Below are positions 34,902 through 44,017 of a stretch of DNA of 64,000 nucleotides, piece after piece. Location: positions 1-64,000 of the forward strand of contig JAVBNT010000001.1 of NCBI GenBank assembly GCA_031551355.1, read 5' to 3'. Numbering within the stretch: the first letter of the stretch is position 1; the number at the start of each line of letters is the position of its first letter. The notes under the pieces were generated by a model. The model worked only from the letters and a program-made list of their open reading frames with translations. It was not told where the DNA came from and searched no databases. Origin of the DNA: JAVBNT01 sp031551355. GTDB taxonomy: Bacteria > Vulcanimicrobiota > CADAWZ01. Both the position numbers and the translations under genes were made by a program.

Positions 34902-35729
34902 ATGAAAGACTGGCATCTGCATACTACCGCTTCTGATGGTTTCGACGGCGCCGTGCGTATTCTGGAAAAATGCGTTGAAATCGGACTTGAATCAATTTCA
35001 ATTACTGACCACGATACCGTTGATGCACATTATGAACTTGAGAAGCATTTTTCGGGCCATCAGTATGATATTTCAATAATAACAGGTGTGGAGATAGACT
35101 GTGATTTTTCCGGGAAAAATGTGGAGATACTGGGTTATGGATTTGAGCTTGAAGATAAGGAGCTTAACGCTTATCTGTCCGATATTCAGATTCAACGCCG
35201 GGAAAGGGCGAGAAAGTATATAAGTGCCGTTAACGAGCATTTTAAAAAAGAAATCCTTTCTGAGAAGGATGTTTTTCTGCCGGGACGTTCTACGATACTG
35301 AAACCTCATGTGCTGAGACCTTTGATTGACCGCGGTTTTTTTAAATCATATAAGGACGCAAAGCAGTTTGTCGCTTCTGTCGGCGAAATGCCTTTGAACA
35401 GGATTTCTGCTCAGGCGGCAGTAGAAATGATTCATAGAGCCGGAGGGAAGGCCTATCTTGCTCATCCGGGCGTTTATGATTTCGAATTCGATTTTTTATC
35501 CGATATTGTTTTGTCACTGAAGAAATCGGGATTGGATGGTATTGAGTTCTACTATCCTTATTCAATGATTGGTGATAGTCGTTTTCCGTCTGCGCTGCAT
35601 GCCAGGCATTTTATTGAAAAATTATCACCTCTTTGTCTTGGTATGGGGACGTCGCAGGGGAGTGACAGCCACAGCGTTGCCGACTTGGACCGATATTGGA
35701 GCCAGCGTGAGCTTTGGGCAGTTTTATAG
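34902..35729 (+). CDS. PHP-domain phosphoesterase (RNase AM/TrpH-like)
   Basis: 275-residue metal-dependent phosphoesterase. The four PHP motifs are clear: DWHLHTTASDG at 3-13, ITDHDT near 37, GVEID near 63, then LAHPG and a final GSDSHS. The family includes 5'-3' exoribonucleases and 3',5'-nucleotide phosphatases of the YciV/TrpH group. GAGGAG precedes the ATG. It is convergent with the HAD hydrolase gene, with 18 bases between the stops. Confidence 0.85.
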   Translation: MKDWHLHTTASDGFDGAVRILEKCVEIGLESISITDHDTVDAHYELEKHFSGHQYDISIITGVEIDCDFSGKNVEILGYGFELEDKELNAYLSDIQIQRRERARKYISAVNEHFKKEILSEKDVFLPGRSTILKPHVLRPLIDRGFFKSYKDAKQFVASVGEMPLNRISAQAAVEMIHRAGGKAYLAHPGVYDFEFDFLSDIVLSLKKSGLDGIEFYYPYSMIGDSRFPSALHARHFIEKLSPLCLGMGTSQGSDSHSVADLDRYWSQRELWAVL

Positions 35730-35747
35730 GCTCTTTATCTTAATATA

Positions 35748-36521
35748 TCACAGCACTTCGAAATGCCTGAGCGCTTTGCCAATTCCATCATTGTCGATGT
35801 CATCAGTCACATAGTCAGAGGCATTTTTTACAGTATCATTGGCGTTGCCCATTGCTATGCCTGTTTTAACGTATTTTAGCATTGAGATATCGTTTTCTCC
35901 ATCTCCAAAAGCCATTGTATCTGCCAATGGAATACCATAATGCCTGAGTACCGCTTCGATGCCTGATTGTTTGCCGCCGCTTAGAGGAATGATGTCGGTG
36001 AATATTTTGTGCCACCTTGCAGGTTTCACATTGGATGTGAGATCGAAAATTATATGTTCATCCTCCTTGTCCAAATACGCGTTTAGCTGATATATTTCAG
36101 CACCAAGGGCTCTTTCGGGATCGCATACCTTTGGGAGCTCGATCTTTACTTCCCTGCATAGATTGCTGATTTTATCGTCAATCATATTCACATACATTTC
36201 ATCTTCTTCTACGAAGTAGCACGAATACATTTGCTGTTTTGCCTGATTGACTACGATCTCAAGATCTTTTTTGTCTATAGATTGCTTATGAATTACTCCG
36301 CTGCTGTTAAAGCAATATTGTCCGTTAAGTGTTATGCAGGCATCAAATTCAAAAAAATCGTTCATAAAAGTGACGTTTGACTTGTGCCTTCCTGTGGCAA
36401 TAAACAGTTTTATTGCTTTTTCCCTAAGAGAGTGCAGCGCCTCGAGAGTTTTTTGCGGAATTTTGTGGGTCCTGAAACTGCGCAGAGTTCCGTCTATATC
36501 AAAAAAAATTGCTTTAACCAT
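35748..36521 (-). CDS. HAD-superfamily hydrolase, Cof type
   Basis: 257-residue phosphatase of the HAD Cof/IIB group. Motif I is FDIDGT with nucleophile D8 and D10, motif II is in IATGR, and motif III/IV reads K-x-SGIEAVL... then AFGDGENDISML. Such enzymes dephosphorylate sugar phosphates, flavin precursors or similar small molecules; the substrate is not evident. Confidence 0.85.
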   Translation of the reverse strand: MVKAIFFDIDGTLRSFRTHKIPQKTLEALHSLREKAIKLFIATGRHKSNVTFMNDFFEFDACITLNGQYCFNSSGVIHKQSIDKKDLEIVVNQAKQQMYSCYFVEEDEMYVNMIDDKISNLCREVKIELPKVCDPERALGAEIYQLNAYLDKEDEHIIFDLTSNVKPARWHKIFTDIIPLSGGKQSGIEAVLRHYGIPLADTMAFGDGENDISMLKYVKTGIAMGNANDTVKNASDYVTDDIDNDGIGKALRHFEVL

Positions 36522-36675
36522 TGTAATACAGATCCAATTCTTTTGGTTATTTATTATAAAAATCTAACTGCTAATGATGATACCATAAAAGAAATAAATA
36601 TTCCATAAGGGATAAAAATGCTGCCTTGCCGTATTCATAATTTTTTAATAATTATTAAAAAATTATGAAAAGTTT

Positions 36676-36705
36676 ACATTTTGACAATTTACATTTTGAC
36701 AATTT
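36676..36705 (+). repeat. Two tandem 15-bp repeats upstream of the 11-mer protein gene
   Basis: ACATTTTGACAATTT occurs twice head to tail (36676-36690, 36691-36705). Each copy includes TTGACA, but neither TTGACA is correctly spaced from the TATAAT at 36711. It could be a repeated operator. The start codon lies 47 bases further, with a G-rich Shine-Dalgarno. Confidence 0.45.
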
Positions 36706-36752
36706 AAAGATATAATAAATTTAAAGATTAAGATATTATAGGGGGGGACCGC

Positions 36753-37505
36753 ATGAATAACGGATTGAGTTTTAACGATGCCGTTGGAGCCGCTAAAGAA
36801 ACAGTTGGTTTTGCCGGAGTGGGAAAATACGCTTTTCAGGCTTCAAGGGCAGCCAGAGGATTGGCTACAACGACTAAACTTACAGCCGGTTTGGACTTGG
36901 CAAGCGGCCTTACAGGGCTTGGAGCTGCAGGACAGGCTACTGATGTTCTAAAATCGGGCTCTACGCTGGCTAAAGGCGTCAATGGAGCGGCAAAGCTTTC
37001 TACGGCTGGTAAGATAGCCGGTTTTGCTTCGAAAGCGGCGCCGATAGTCGGTAAAGCATCTGCCGGTCTTGGCGCTGTTTTAGGTGCGGTTGATGTCGGC
37101 CGTGGAATATATGAACTAAATAAAGACGGAGGCGACAAAGAAAAAGCTAAAGAACAAATTGTCGGAGGCACTGCGGATGTTGTTACCTCTGCCGCTCTAT
37201 ATGTTGCCGCCGGCAGCGGCGCAACCGGTGTGGGCGCTCCTGTAGCTGCGGTGGCTCTGGGTGTTGCCGCTGTTGCCCAAGGAGTTAAATACGGATACAA
37301 ATATAAGGACGAGATTGTTGACGGCGCAAAATTTGTTGCCGGTAAAGTGGGGGATGGAGCTGCCTGGGTAGGAGACAAGATCGGTGATGGTGCTTCATGG
37401 GTAGGTGAAAAAGCATCAGGAGCTTTTAATACCGTTAAAGACGGAGTCGGTGGTTTTTTTGATAAAATAGGTAATGGCTTGAGTAAGGCTTATGATTTTA
37501 TTTAA
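36753..37505 (+). CDS. Gly/Ala-rich protein ending in five 11-residue repeats
   Basis: 250 residues, no recognised family and no signal peptide. The first 130 residues are Ala/Gly/Leu-rich with small-residue zippers. A hydrophobic Ala/Val/Gly block (about 150-180) could insert into membranes. From residue 192 the sequence falls into five consecutive 11-residue units (AKFVAGKVGDG, AAWVGDKIGDG, ASWVGEKASGA, then two weaker ones). Eleven-residue periodicity is typical of amphipathic 11/3 helices that lie on membranes, as in LEA-like or apolipoprotein-like proteins. A strong GGGGGGG site precedes the ATG, and the gene is isolated by upstream repeats and a strong terminator. A secreted toxin or phage-like role is possible but unsupported. 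Confidence 0.65.
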   Translation: MNNGLSFNDAVGAAKETVGFAGVGKYAFQASRAARGLATTTKLTAGLDLASGLTGLGAAGQATDVLKSGSTLAKGVNGAAKLSTAGKIAGFASKAAPIVGKASAGLGAVLGAVDVGRGIYELNKDGGDKEKAKEQIVGGTADVVTSAALYVAAGSGATGVGAPVAAVALGVAAVAQGVKYGYKYKDEIVDGAKFVAGKVGDGAAWVGDKIGDGASWVGEKASGAFNTVKDGVGGFFDKIGNGLSKAYDFI

Positions 37506-37527
37506 TGTATTTTTTTGATGTTACTAT

Positions 37528-37578
37528 GTATGACAAAAACCGGTAGAGCCTTAAGAAGCTTGCCGGTTTTTGTCATAC
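37528..37578. terminator. Bidirectional terminator with 16-bp perfect stem
   Basis: 37528-37543 and 37563-37578 are perfect inverted repeats with A and T runs inside the arms. It separates the 11-mer repeat gene from the convergent TPR lipoprotein gene. Confidence 0.85.
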
Positions 37579-37592
37579 TTTTGCGATTTCTA

Positions 37593-39182
37593 TTATTTTT
37601 TTACTTCGGCTAATTTTTTGAATATTGGGCAGTAAATGTTTTCCGGTATTATTATCCCCAGGAGCGGATCCATTTCCTGAGCTTTTTTGTAATCCTCAAA
37701 TGCCAATTTGTAGTTTTTAGCCCCGTAGTTTGCGTCTCCTCTGCAGTAGAAAGCTTCGGCATAGTCTTTTTTTATTCTGATGGCTTCATCAAAATCTTCA
37801 ATTGCCTGTTTGTATTTTTTTAGTTTTGTATAGGCTATGCCTCTGGCCCAATAGGCTTCTTCCGAGTATTGATTTAGTTTTAGAGCGATATTAAAATCTT
37901 TAATTGCTTTTTGATAGTTGCCGGAAAAAATGTAGCACATTCCCCGGCTTATGTATGTATTGACGTTATTGGAGTTTAAATTATTTTGTTTGAGGCCATA
38001 GTAACCTGATGCGTCTGCTGATGTTTCTGAATTTATTGCAATTATTTTATTGAAAGTGGCAATTGCATTTTGATTTTCACTGAAAAGCATATAACAAAGA
38101 GCCTGTATATAATAAATTTCACTTAAAATCGTATCAAACAAAAGGGGATTTGCTTTATATCTGGGATCATTGTATATTATTGGCAGTGCAGAGTTTACAT
38201 TATTGATGGTTTGCCTGTATACTGATGATTCTCCGGAAAACTGGCATATAGTCCGTTCCATTTTTTCATGATCGCTATTATATTTGGTGTTCATTTGTAT
38301 CAGGTTTGCCAAATCCGTCTGGGCCCTGTCTTTATTTTTAGTTTTTGTGTGAGCTCCGCTTCGGAGAAAATACGCGACCGTTATTGTTTCATCGTTTTTG
38401 TTTAATTCTACAGTTTTGTCCAGGGCTTTGATAGCCTGAGGATAATTTTTTTGTTTTAAATAGGCTCTTCCCTTAAGCAGATAAGCTTCGGCATATTCGG
38501 GTTGCAATTTAGTTGCCTTATTAAGCTCTCCGATAGATTTGGTGTAATTGCGCATCATAAAATAGGAATAACCTATGAGGTATCTTGTTTCTGCATTGTC
38601 CGACTTTGCAATTAGTTTTTCAAAATTTTCAATAGCTTTTTTATAATTTCTCAAGCCGAGGTAAGTATTTGCCTTTATATCATATATGTCTGCATTATCG
38701 GGAGCCTGCTGCTCCGCTTTGTCGAGATCTGCGAATACATGATCGTAATTTTTGTCTCCAAAATTAGATTTAGCCCTCCAGAAATAAGCTTCGGCGTTAT
38801 TGGGATTCGCTTTAATCTCTTTATCAAATTCTTTGACGGCTTTGCCGTATTCGCCAAGCTTGGAGTATGAATATCCTTTTATATAGTAAGCCTGAGGGTA
38901 ATCCGGAGTTATCTGGTTAAGTTTATCAAGTTCTTCAACGACTCTTGTATAGTTCTCTTCCCCGAAATATGCCTTTCCTTTTAAATAGTACGCTTCTGCA
39001 CAGTCCGGATAGAGTTTCAGTGCTTTATCCAACTCATTTATTGCTTTGCGGTATTCTTTTGCTTCGATCAGGATTAGGCTTTTTTTGCATATTTTTTCAG
39101 CTTTGCTTTGCGGGGTTCCCAGACAGCCGCAAAGTGAAAAGGCGATGATAATATAAATAATGAATATTTTTTTATACTCCAT
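37593..39182 (-). CDS. TPR-repeat lipoprotein
   Basis: 529 residues from ATG 39182, chosen because AAGGAG precedes it and a lipoprotein signal begins there: a hydrophobic helix then SLCGC, with lipidation on the last Cys (about residue 19). An upstream in-frame start at 39260 would bury that signal. The rest is at least ten 34-residue TPR units with the usual W/L-G-Y-A-F-A-P pattern, for example repeated AEAYYLKGKAY-like helices. It is a periplasmic scaffold for protein complexes. A good promoter lies at 39245-39273. Confidence 0.85.
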   Translation of the reverse strand: MEYKKIFIIYIIIAFSLCGCLGTPQSKAEKICKKSLILIEAKEYRKAINELDKALKLYPDCAEAYYLKGKAYFGEENYTRVVEELDKLNQITPDYPQAYYIKGYSYSKLGEYGKAVKEFDKEIKANPNNAEAYFWRAKSNFGDKNYDHVFADLDKAEQQAPDNADIYDIKANTYLGLRNYKKAIENFEKLIAKSDNAETRYLIGYSYFMMRNYTKSIGELNKATKLQPEYAEAYLLKGRAYLKQKNYPQAIKALDKTVELNKNDETITVAYFLRSGAHTKTKNKDRAQTDLANLIQMNTKYNSDHEKMERTICQFSGESSVYRQTINNVNSALPIIYNDPRYKANPLLFDTILSEIYYIQALCYMLFSENQNAIATFNKIIAINSETSADASGYYGLKQNNLNSNNVNTYISRGMCYIFSGNYQKAIKDFNIALKLNQYSEEAYWARGIAYTKLKKYKQAIEDFDEAIRIKKDYAEAFYCRGDANYGAKNYKLAFEDYKKAQEMDPLLGIIIPENIYCPIFKKLAEVKK

Positions 39183-39244
39183 ATGACGATAACTCCTTGT
39201 AATTTTTAATCGTTTTGAATTATAAACAAATTTAATCAATCTAA

Positions 39245-39273
39245 ATATTAAACTAGTCAAAATATTTTGTCAA
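39245..39273 (-). promoter_or_regulatory. Sigma-70 promoter of the TPR lipoprotein
   Basis: On the minus strand TTGACA (39273-39268), a 17-base spacer and TAATAT (39250-39245). The start codon is 63 bases further. Confidence 0.6.
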
Positions 39274-39326
39274 CGTCATATTATGTATTCCGAAGAGCCT
39301 TAAGGATATTCCTTTGAGCGTAAAAT

Positions 39327-39385
39327 AAAAAAAGACTGCCAAAAAGAAAACTTAAACTAAAGTTATCTCCCTGACAGTCTTTTTT
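39327..39385 (-). terminator. Terminator of the DUF1015 gene
   Basis: An AAAAAAAGACTG arm at the left pairs with CAGTCTTTTTT at 39374-39384, with an A/T-rich interior. It lies just past the DUF1015 stop. Confidence 0.6.
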
Positions 39386-39391
39386 ATTTTA

Positions 39392-40651
39392 CTAATCGTT
39401 TATCATATGTATTGCTACGCCGTCCCTTAGTTTCGGCTCAAACCAGGTTGATTTCGGCGGCATTATCTTGTCGTCATCGGCGACGGCGATAAGCTCCTCT
39501 ATCGACGTTGGATACATTGAGAAGGCGACCTTGAAGTTGCCGGAATCGACATGTTTTTTGAGTTCCTTATTTCCTCTTATTCCTCCGACGAAATCGATAG
39601 TTTTGTCTTCTCTGGGGTTGTGGATTCCGAGGATAGGAGAGAGAAGGTTGTTTTGGAGGATGGCTACATCAAGTGACTCTACCGGATCTTTTTTGTCATA
39701 ACTTCCGTCAAGAGCAGTCAAAATATAACCTTTGCCGTCCAGATACATTCCGAACGTATGTTTTGATTGCGGATACGGAACATCATTTCCGGCGGGCTCA
39801 ATGCTGAATTTTTCGGATATTTTTTTCATAAAATCTTCCGAAGTATTTCCGTTAAGTGTCTTTACTACTCTGTTATAGGCCATAATGTTCATTTGATCAT
39901 GCGGGAATATAACAGCAAGGAAGAAATTATACTCTTCATCTCCGGTATGGTTGGGGTTGGCAACTTTCATCATTTCCCTTACACGCATGGCGGAGGCACT
40001 TCTGTGATGTCCGTCGGCTACGTACATAACCGGTATCGATAGAAATTCTTTTTCTATTTTTGAAATATAGTCGGAATTGCCTATTGTCCACATTATATGT
40101 CTTATGCCGTCCGCTGTTGTAAAGTCATATTCCGGTTTATTTTTTTCTATTTCGGAAAACATCCGGTCAATTGACGGTTGTGACTTATATGTCAGAAAAA
40201 CCGGCCCGGTATTAGCCATTGTTACATAGACATGCCTTGTTCGGTCGTCCTCTTTGTCTTTTCTGGTAAACTCATGTTTTTTTATCAGATTGTTTTGATA
40301 TTCGTCGACAGATGCACTGGCTATTAAACCCAACTGGGAATGAACCCCATTTTCCAGCGGCATCGTCTGGCGGTATAAATAAAACATCGGTTTTTCATCC
40401 TGAAAAAGGATCCCTTCATTGATGAAGCGCTGCATATTCTCCCTTGCTTTATCATACACGAGATCATCATATAAATTAATTTTAGGATCCAAATCTATTT
40501 CCGGTTTTGTTACATGCAGCAGGCTGAGCTCATTTCCTTTTGCCATTTCTCTGGCTTCTTCCGAGTTTAGTACATCATATGGAGGTGATGTTACTTTTAC
40601 TGCTGTTTCCTTATTGGGTCTTACAGCTTTGAACGGTCTTATTTTTGCCAT
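39392..40651 (-). CDS. DUF1015 family protein
   Basis: 419 residues, the usual size of DUF1015. The family start IRPFKAVRP, the TSPPYDV segment, HEFTRKDKEDDR and VADGHHR are all present. In many bacteria it neighbours serine-biosynthesis genes, which are not seen here. The DGHHR motif recalls ParB-like free-serine kinases, so a nucleotide-dependent kinase role is a hypothesis. AAGGAG precedes the start, and an extended -10 (TGATATAAT, minus strand, 40693-40685) lies 34 bases upstream. Confidence 0.85.
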   Translation of the reverse strand: MAKIRPFKAVRPNKETAVKVTSPPYDVLNSEEAREMAKGNELSLLHVTKPEIDLDPKINLYDDLVYDKARENMQRFINEGILFQDEKPMFYLYRQTMPLENGVHSQLGLIASASVDEYQNNLIKKHEFTRKDKEDDRTRHVYVTMANTGPVFLTYKSQPSIDRMFSEIEKNKPEYDFTTADGIRHIMWTIGNSDYISKIEKEFLSIPVMYVADGHHRSASAMRVREMMKVANPNHTGDEEYNFFLAVIFPHDQMNIMAYNRVVKTLNGNTSEDFMKKISEKFSIEPAGNDVPYPQSKHTFGMYLDGKGYILTALDGSYDKKDPVESLDVAILQNNLLSPILGIHNPREDKTIDFVGGIRGNKELKKHVDSGNFKVAFSMYPTSIEELIAVADDDKIMPPKSTWFEPKLRDGVAIHMIND

Positions 40652-40684
40652 TTTCAGATAGTCTCCTTAATACATTATTTGATA

Positions 40685-40693
40685 ATTATATCA
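40685..40693 (-). promoter_or_regulatory. Extended -10 promoter of the DUF1015 gene
   Basis: TGATATAAT on the minus strand, a perfect -10 with the TGn extension. No good -35 is seen, as expected for this class. Confidence 0.5.
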
Positions 40694-40829
40694 TATTGTG
40701 ACTTTATTATTCCATTTTAACTTTCCTATTAGAGTTTCAATTATAGATGCCTCCGGTTTTTCCCTTCATATTTTTTATGAGGCGGATATTTGGAGGGGAA
40801 AAATCAATAAATAAAGAATTTTTCTATTT

Positions 40830-42077
40830 ATGTGGAAATCAATGAATAAACTTGTAACAGGTTTTGACAGTAAACACCATGCTTCACATGTAGATTGGAA
40901 ATATGTTCCTGATACGGATGACTCATTTGTGTCAAGACGTGCTTTTTTGCTGAATAAGCAATCCGGCGAAAATCTGATTCTTATAATCGGCGAGAGTGTT
41001 TTAAGGTTTATTTCATCGAAAATTGCCGATTTTTACTGGCGGTGTGAACTACCGCCCAAAACCAGAATCATCCCCAATATTTATTTTTTTGAAGATATCC
41101 TTATAATAGCATCCTTTGATAACACGCTGTTTGCGTTCGATGTTGCGCATAGAAAATGTTTGTGGTCCCAAAAACTGCAATCGGCGATTTTTTTCCCCCC
41201 TGAAGGATTTGAAGACGTCTGCGTTGTCTCGCTTGCGCAGGCTTGCGGCGAATCAGGGAAACTTTCACTGGATGCTTCGGTTCCTTCACAGTTGATTGCT
41301 CTGGATATTCATACCGGAGACGTGCTTTGGCATCGTTATGATGATTATTCGGGACCGGCTTATATTAATCTGGATACTCTGGTTGTATCTCTCACGGACA
41401 ATAATATTTTGTGTCTTGATATTAAAACAGGGGATACGCTGTGGAAGAGCGATATGTATTCAGAACTTGATTCTTATTGGTGTTCTTTTTATGATAACGA
41501 AATTTTTCTGCTCGGGAGCTATACTTTCAGGGCTTTGGAGCAGGAAACGGGTGCGATAGTCTGGAGCTGTACTTCACCAGCCGAACCGACAACATGCGTC
41601 ACCTTTGACAGGGACAGGATGTATTTTGTCTCCAGAGATGACTGTGCACAGGCGCTTGATTTGAATACAGGCAGACTTTTGTGGAAGTATAAGCTCTCTT
41701 TTCCCAAATACGGCGGCATGCATGTGAATATATTCGGCGAGAATGTTATGTTTGCCAAGGAAAATGTTTTCTATATTTTTTCAGCGGCTACGGGAAAACT
41801 TAAGCTGAATAAAATTTTTGCCGTCTATACACAGGGTACAATTTTTCCTGAATATCTGGTTTATTCTCATTACTGTTTCTTTACCGACGGTATCGGAGAA
41901 CTTTCTATGATAGACCTGAAAACGATGAAAGTTGCCTGGAAGGTTCAGTTAAGGCGCTTTTTTACCTCGCGGGTTGTCTCTATGCTTACTGACGGCAATT
42001 ATGTATATGTTGTTGATGAGATTGGCGTCACTGTCTCTGTGAATTTGCATTCCGTATTAAACTCTGTCGGAGCCTGA
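40830..42077 (+). CDS. PQQ-like beta-propeller protein
   Basis: 415 residues of tandem propeller blades. Repeated motifs of the type A-L-D-x-x-TG-x-x-x-W occur about every 40 residues (for example LDIHTGDVLWH, LDIKTGDTLWK and LDLNTGRLLWK), as in PQQ-enzyme/BamB repeats. No signal peptide is visible, so it is probably cytoplasmic. ATG 40830 and 40842 are both possible; neither has a strong Shine-Dalgarno. It is followed by a TPR gene after seven bases and an ATP-grasp gene, so they likely form an operon. Confidence 0.8.
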   Translation: MWKSMNKLVTGFDSKHHASHVDWKYVPDTDDSFVSRRAFLLNKQSGENLILIIGESVLRFISSKIADFYWRCELPPKTRIIPNIYFFEDILIIASFDNTLFAFDVAHRKCLWSQKLQSAIFFPPEGFEDVCVVSLAQACGESGKLSLDASVPSQLIALDIHTGDVLWHRYDDYSGPAYINLDTLVVSLTDNNILCLDIKTGDTLWKSDMYSELDSYWCSFYDNEIFLLGSYTFRALEQETGAIVWSCTSPAEPTTCVTFDRDRMYFVSRDDCAQALDLNTGRLLWKYKLSFPKYGGMHVNIFGENVMFAKENVFYIFSAATGKLKLNKIFAVYTQGTIFPEYLVYSHYCFFTDGIGELSMIDLKTMKVAWKVQLRRFFTSRVVSMLTDGNYVYVVDEIGVTVSVNLHSVLNSVGA

Positions 42078-42084
42078 TTGATTT

Positions 42085-42567
42085 ATGAATACTGATGAAT
42101 TGAAAATAATGATTGATGATGCTTACCGTCTTTTGAACTCCGGTGATCTTGATTCTGCGTTTACACTTTACAATAAAATTATTGCTGTTGATGCCGGAAA
42201 CCTTGCAGCTTTAAATTCAATTGGTTTTATTCTTTATTTTAGAAACGAATTTGCTCAGGGGATTGAAATTTGCAGGAAAACAGTTGAACTTTATCCTGAT
42301 AATGCTTATGCCCGCAAAGGATTGGCTATGCATCTTGCCAAGGCCGGTTTTTTTGATGAGGCTGTTATGTCAATGAAAAAGGCAATTGAGATCCGCGATG
42401 ATTTTGTGGATGCGTATCATGATCTGGCATATATTTATTATGAGGCTTCGTGTTTCGAGGATGCCAAAAAATATTTGCTGGAGGGCCTTGCGAAGGTGAA
42501 AGATCAGAGATATAAGGCTTTATTTGAGAAATTTTTAAATAAACTCAATCAAATTTCAGGAGAGTGA
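42085..42567 (+). CDS. TPR-repeat protein
   Basis: 160 residues, all helical, with about four TPR units (DSAFTLYNKIIAVDAGN, then a FAQGIEICRKTVELYPDN unit and two more). No signal peptide. It starts seven bases after the propeller gene, and its stop lies six bases before the likely ATP-grasp start. A small adaptor for its neighbours is a reasonable guess. Confidence 0.8.
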   Translation: MNTDELKIMIDDAYRLLNSGDLDSAFTLYNKIIAVDAGNLAALNSIGFILYFRNEFAQGIEICRKTVELYPDNAYARKGLAMHLAKAGFFDEAVMSMKKAIEIRDDFVDAYHDLAYIYYEASCFEDAKKYLLEGLAKVKDQRYKALFEKFLNKLNQISGE

Positions 42568-42572
42568 TTTTT

Positions 42573-43508
42573 TTGCCGTCAATAGCTGTCTTACATGGAA
42601 AAGAAGGGACTTTTCCTTATGATCTAATTGCCTACATTGAAGATAATGCTCCTAAGGGAGTGTCGATAGACAGGATTGAGATAGGGGCCGTTGCGTCGTC
42701 CGATAAGCTCCCTTATGATGTTATTGTCGATAGAATTTCTCATTGTGTGCCTTTTTACCGTGAAGTAATGCGCCATGCCTGTCTTACCGGAGTTTATGTT
42801 ATAAATAATCCTTTCAGGGCTGTTCCGGAAAAGTTTTTTGGCAACTCCGTAGCTCTAAAACTTGGTATTGATGTGCCGGAGACGGTTGTTCTGCCGATGA
42901 AGGAATGGCCTGATTATATTGAAAATGGCGATCTGCTTAATCTGCAGTATCCTCTTGACTGGAGTTCTATTGTTGAAAAAACAGGTTTCCCCGCGGTTTT
43001 AAAACCTGTTTTTGGCGGTGGTTGGCGTGATGTTTACATCGTAAACGATATGGATGAACTTTTTTCATTTTATGACAGAAGCGGACGCAAGCTCATGATG
43101 CTTCAGCAGTTTATAAATTATACCGATTATTTGCGTGCCATCGTTGTCGGGAAAAAATATGTACGTCTTGCATATTTTGATCCGAGACATAAAGCCGAAC
43201 CGTCTATAAAGGCTTATCCCGAAAGGGAACTTCCTTTCTCCAATGACTTTACCGATTCGCTTATTGAAAAGTCCTGCCGTCTGTGCAGGGCGCTTGATTA
43301 CGATGTCAATTCGGTAGAATGGGCTGTCAGAGACGGTAAAGCATATGCCATAGATTTTTGTAATCAGGTTCCGGATGCAAGGAGAGATGTTATAAATCCT
43401 AAGAATTATGACTGGTTCGTAGAAAAAATGGGAGATTTTGCTATTGAATGTGCGTTAAAAAAGCCACGATTGTCACTATGGAATTCATTAGATGAATGTA
43501 TGTTCTGA
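42573..43508 (+). CDS. ATP-grasp domain protein
   Basis: 311 residues from TTG 42573, preferred because AGGAG is nine bases upstream; GTG 42564 would overlap that site. The middle shows an ATP-grasp core: VLKPVFGGGWRDVY binding loop, LQQFINYTDYLRAIVVG strand, and a C-terminal W-x-V-x-x-G-x-x-YAIDFCNQVPD with the metal-binding Asp and Asn. It resembles RimK/LysX-type carboxylate-amine ligases. The substrate is unknown. It is co-transcribed with propeller and TPR genes, which may form a peptide- or protein-modifying unit, but that is inference. Confidence 0.8.
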   Translation: MPSIAVLHGKEGTFPYDLIAYIEDNAPKGVSIDRIEIGAVASSDKLPYDVIVDRISHCVPFYREVMRHACLTGVYVINNPFRAVPEKFFGNSVALKLGIDVPETVVLPMKEWPDYIENGDLLNLQYPLDWSSIVEKTGFPAVLKPVFGGGWRDVYIVNDMDELFSFYDRSGRKLMMLQQFINYTDYLRAIVVGKKYVRLAYFDPRHKAEPSIKAYPERELPFSNDFTDSLIEKSCRLCRALDYDVNSVEWAVRDGKAYAIDFCNQVPDARRDVINPKNYDWFVEKMGDFAIECALKKPRLSLWNSLDECMF

Positions 43509-43602
43509 CTTTGTCGGAATATTTTCTTTTATTTTGCCGTTAATATTTGTAATTTATCTTTCTTAGAAGGTTTTTACACAATTTTATCGAAATAACTTTA
43601 GC

Positions 43603-43628
43603 TTACGTAATTTTATATTTTTACGTAA
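43603..43628 (+). promoter_or_regulatory. Paired TTACGTAA palindromes upstream of ferredoxin
   Basis: The 8-bp palindrome TTACGTAA occurs at 43603-43610 and 43621-43628, 18 bases centre to centre, about 60-80 bases before the ferredoxin start. It may be a dimeric regulator site. Confidence 0.35.
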
Positions 43629-43685
43629 AAGCTAGTTAAAATTCTAAAAAGTGCATTACTGCACGGACCAAAATGGAGGAAAAAA

Positions 43686-43859
43686 ATGGCAGTTGTAGTT
43701 GATAAGGCAAAGTGTACCGCTTGTGGAAGTTGTGTTGAGGCTTGTCCGGTAGAGGCAATCAAAATTACGGATTATGCTGAAATTAATGACAGCGAGTGTT
43801 TGGAATGCGGAGCTTGCATTGGCGAATGTCCGACAAATGCAATATCAATGCCTGAATAG
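43686..43859 (+). CDS. 2[4Fe-4S] ferredoxin
   Basis: 57-residue clostridial-type ferredoxin. Two C-x2-C-x2-C-x3-CP motifs are present: C10, C13, C16, C20 and C38, C41, C44, C48. Each binds one [4Fe-4S] cluster with the fourth ligand from the other motif. GGAGG precedes the ATG. It is a low-potential electron carrier of anaerobic metabolism and has its own terminator. Confidence 0.95.
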   Translation: MAVVVDKAKCTACGSCVEACPVEAIKITDYAEINDSECLECGACIGECPTNAISMPE

Positions 43860-43884
43860 TCCGTATTTGAAAAAAGTTTTTATT

Positions 43885-43927
43885 AGGAGCATTTTTATTC
43901 GGTTATTCAGTCGGATTTAATGCTCCT
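43885..43927 (+). terminator. Terminator of the ferredoxin gene
   Basis: AGGAGCATT (43885-43893) pairs with AATGCTCCT (43919-43927), then a T-rich stretch. Confidence 0.65.
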
Positions 43928-44017
43928 TCTTTATTCCCTTTTTGCTTTTAGAGTCTGTTTCTGTAAATAATTCTTTCTTTTTTTCACCAATATAATTATT
44001 TTTCGGAGGCTATTATT

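Noticed and set aside
36836..37378. 180-residue frame on the minus strand opposite the 11-mer repeat gene
   Set aside because: It is Pro/Ala/Thr-rich, has no ribosome-binding site and mirrors the Gly/Ala-rich gene, a typical shadow frame.
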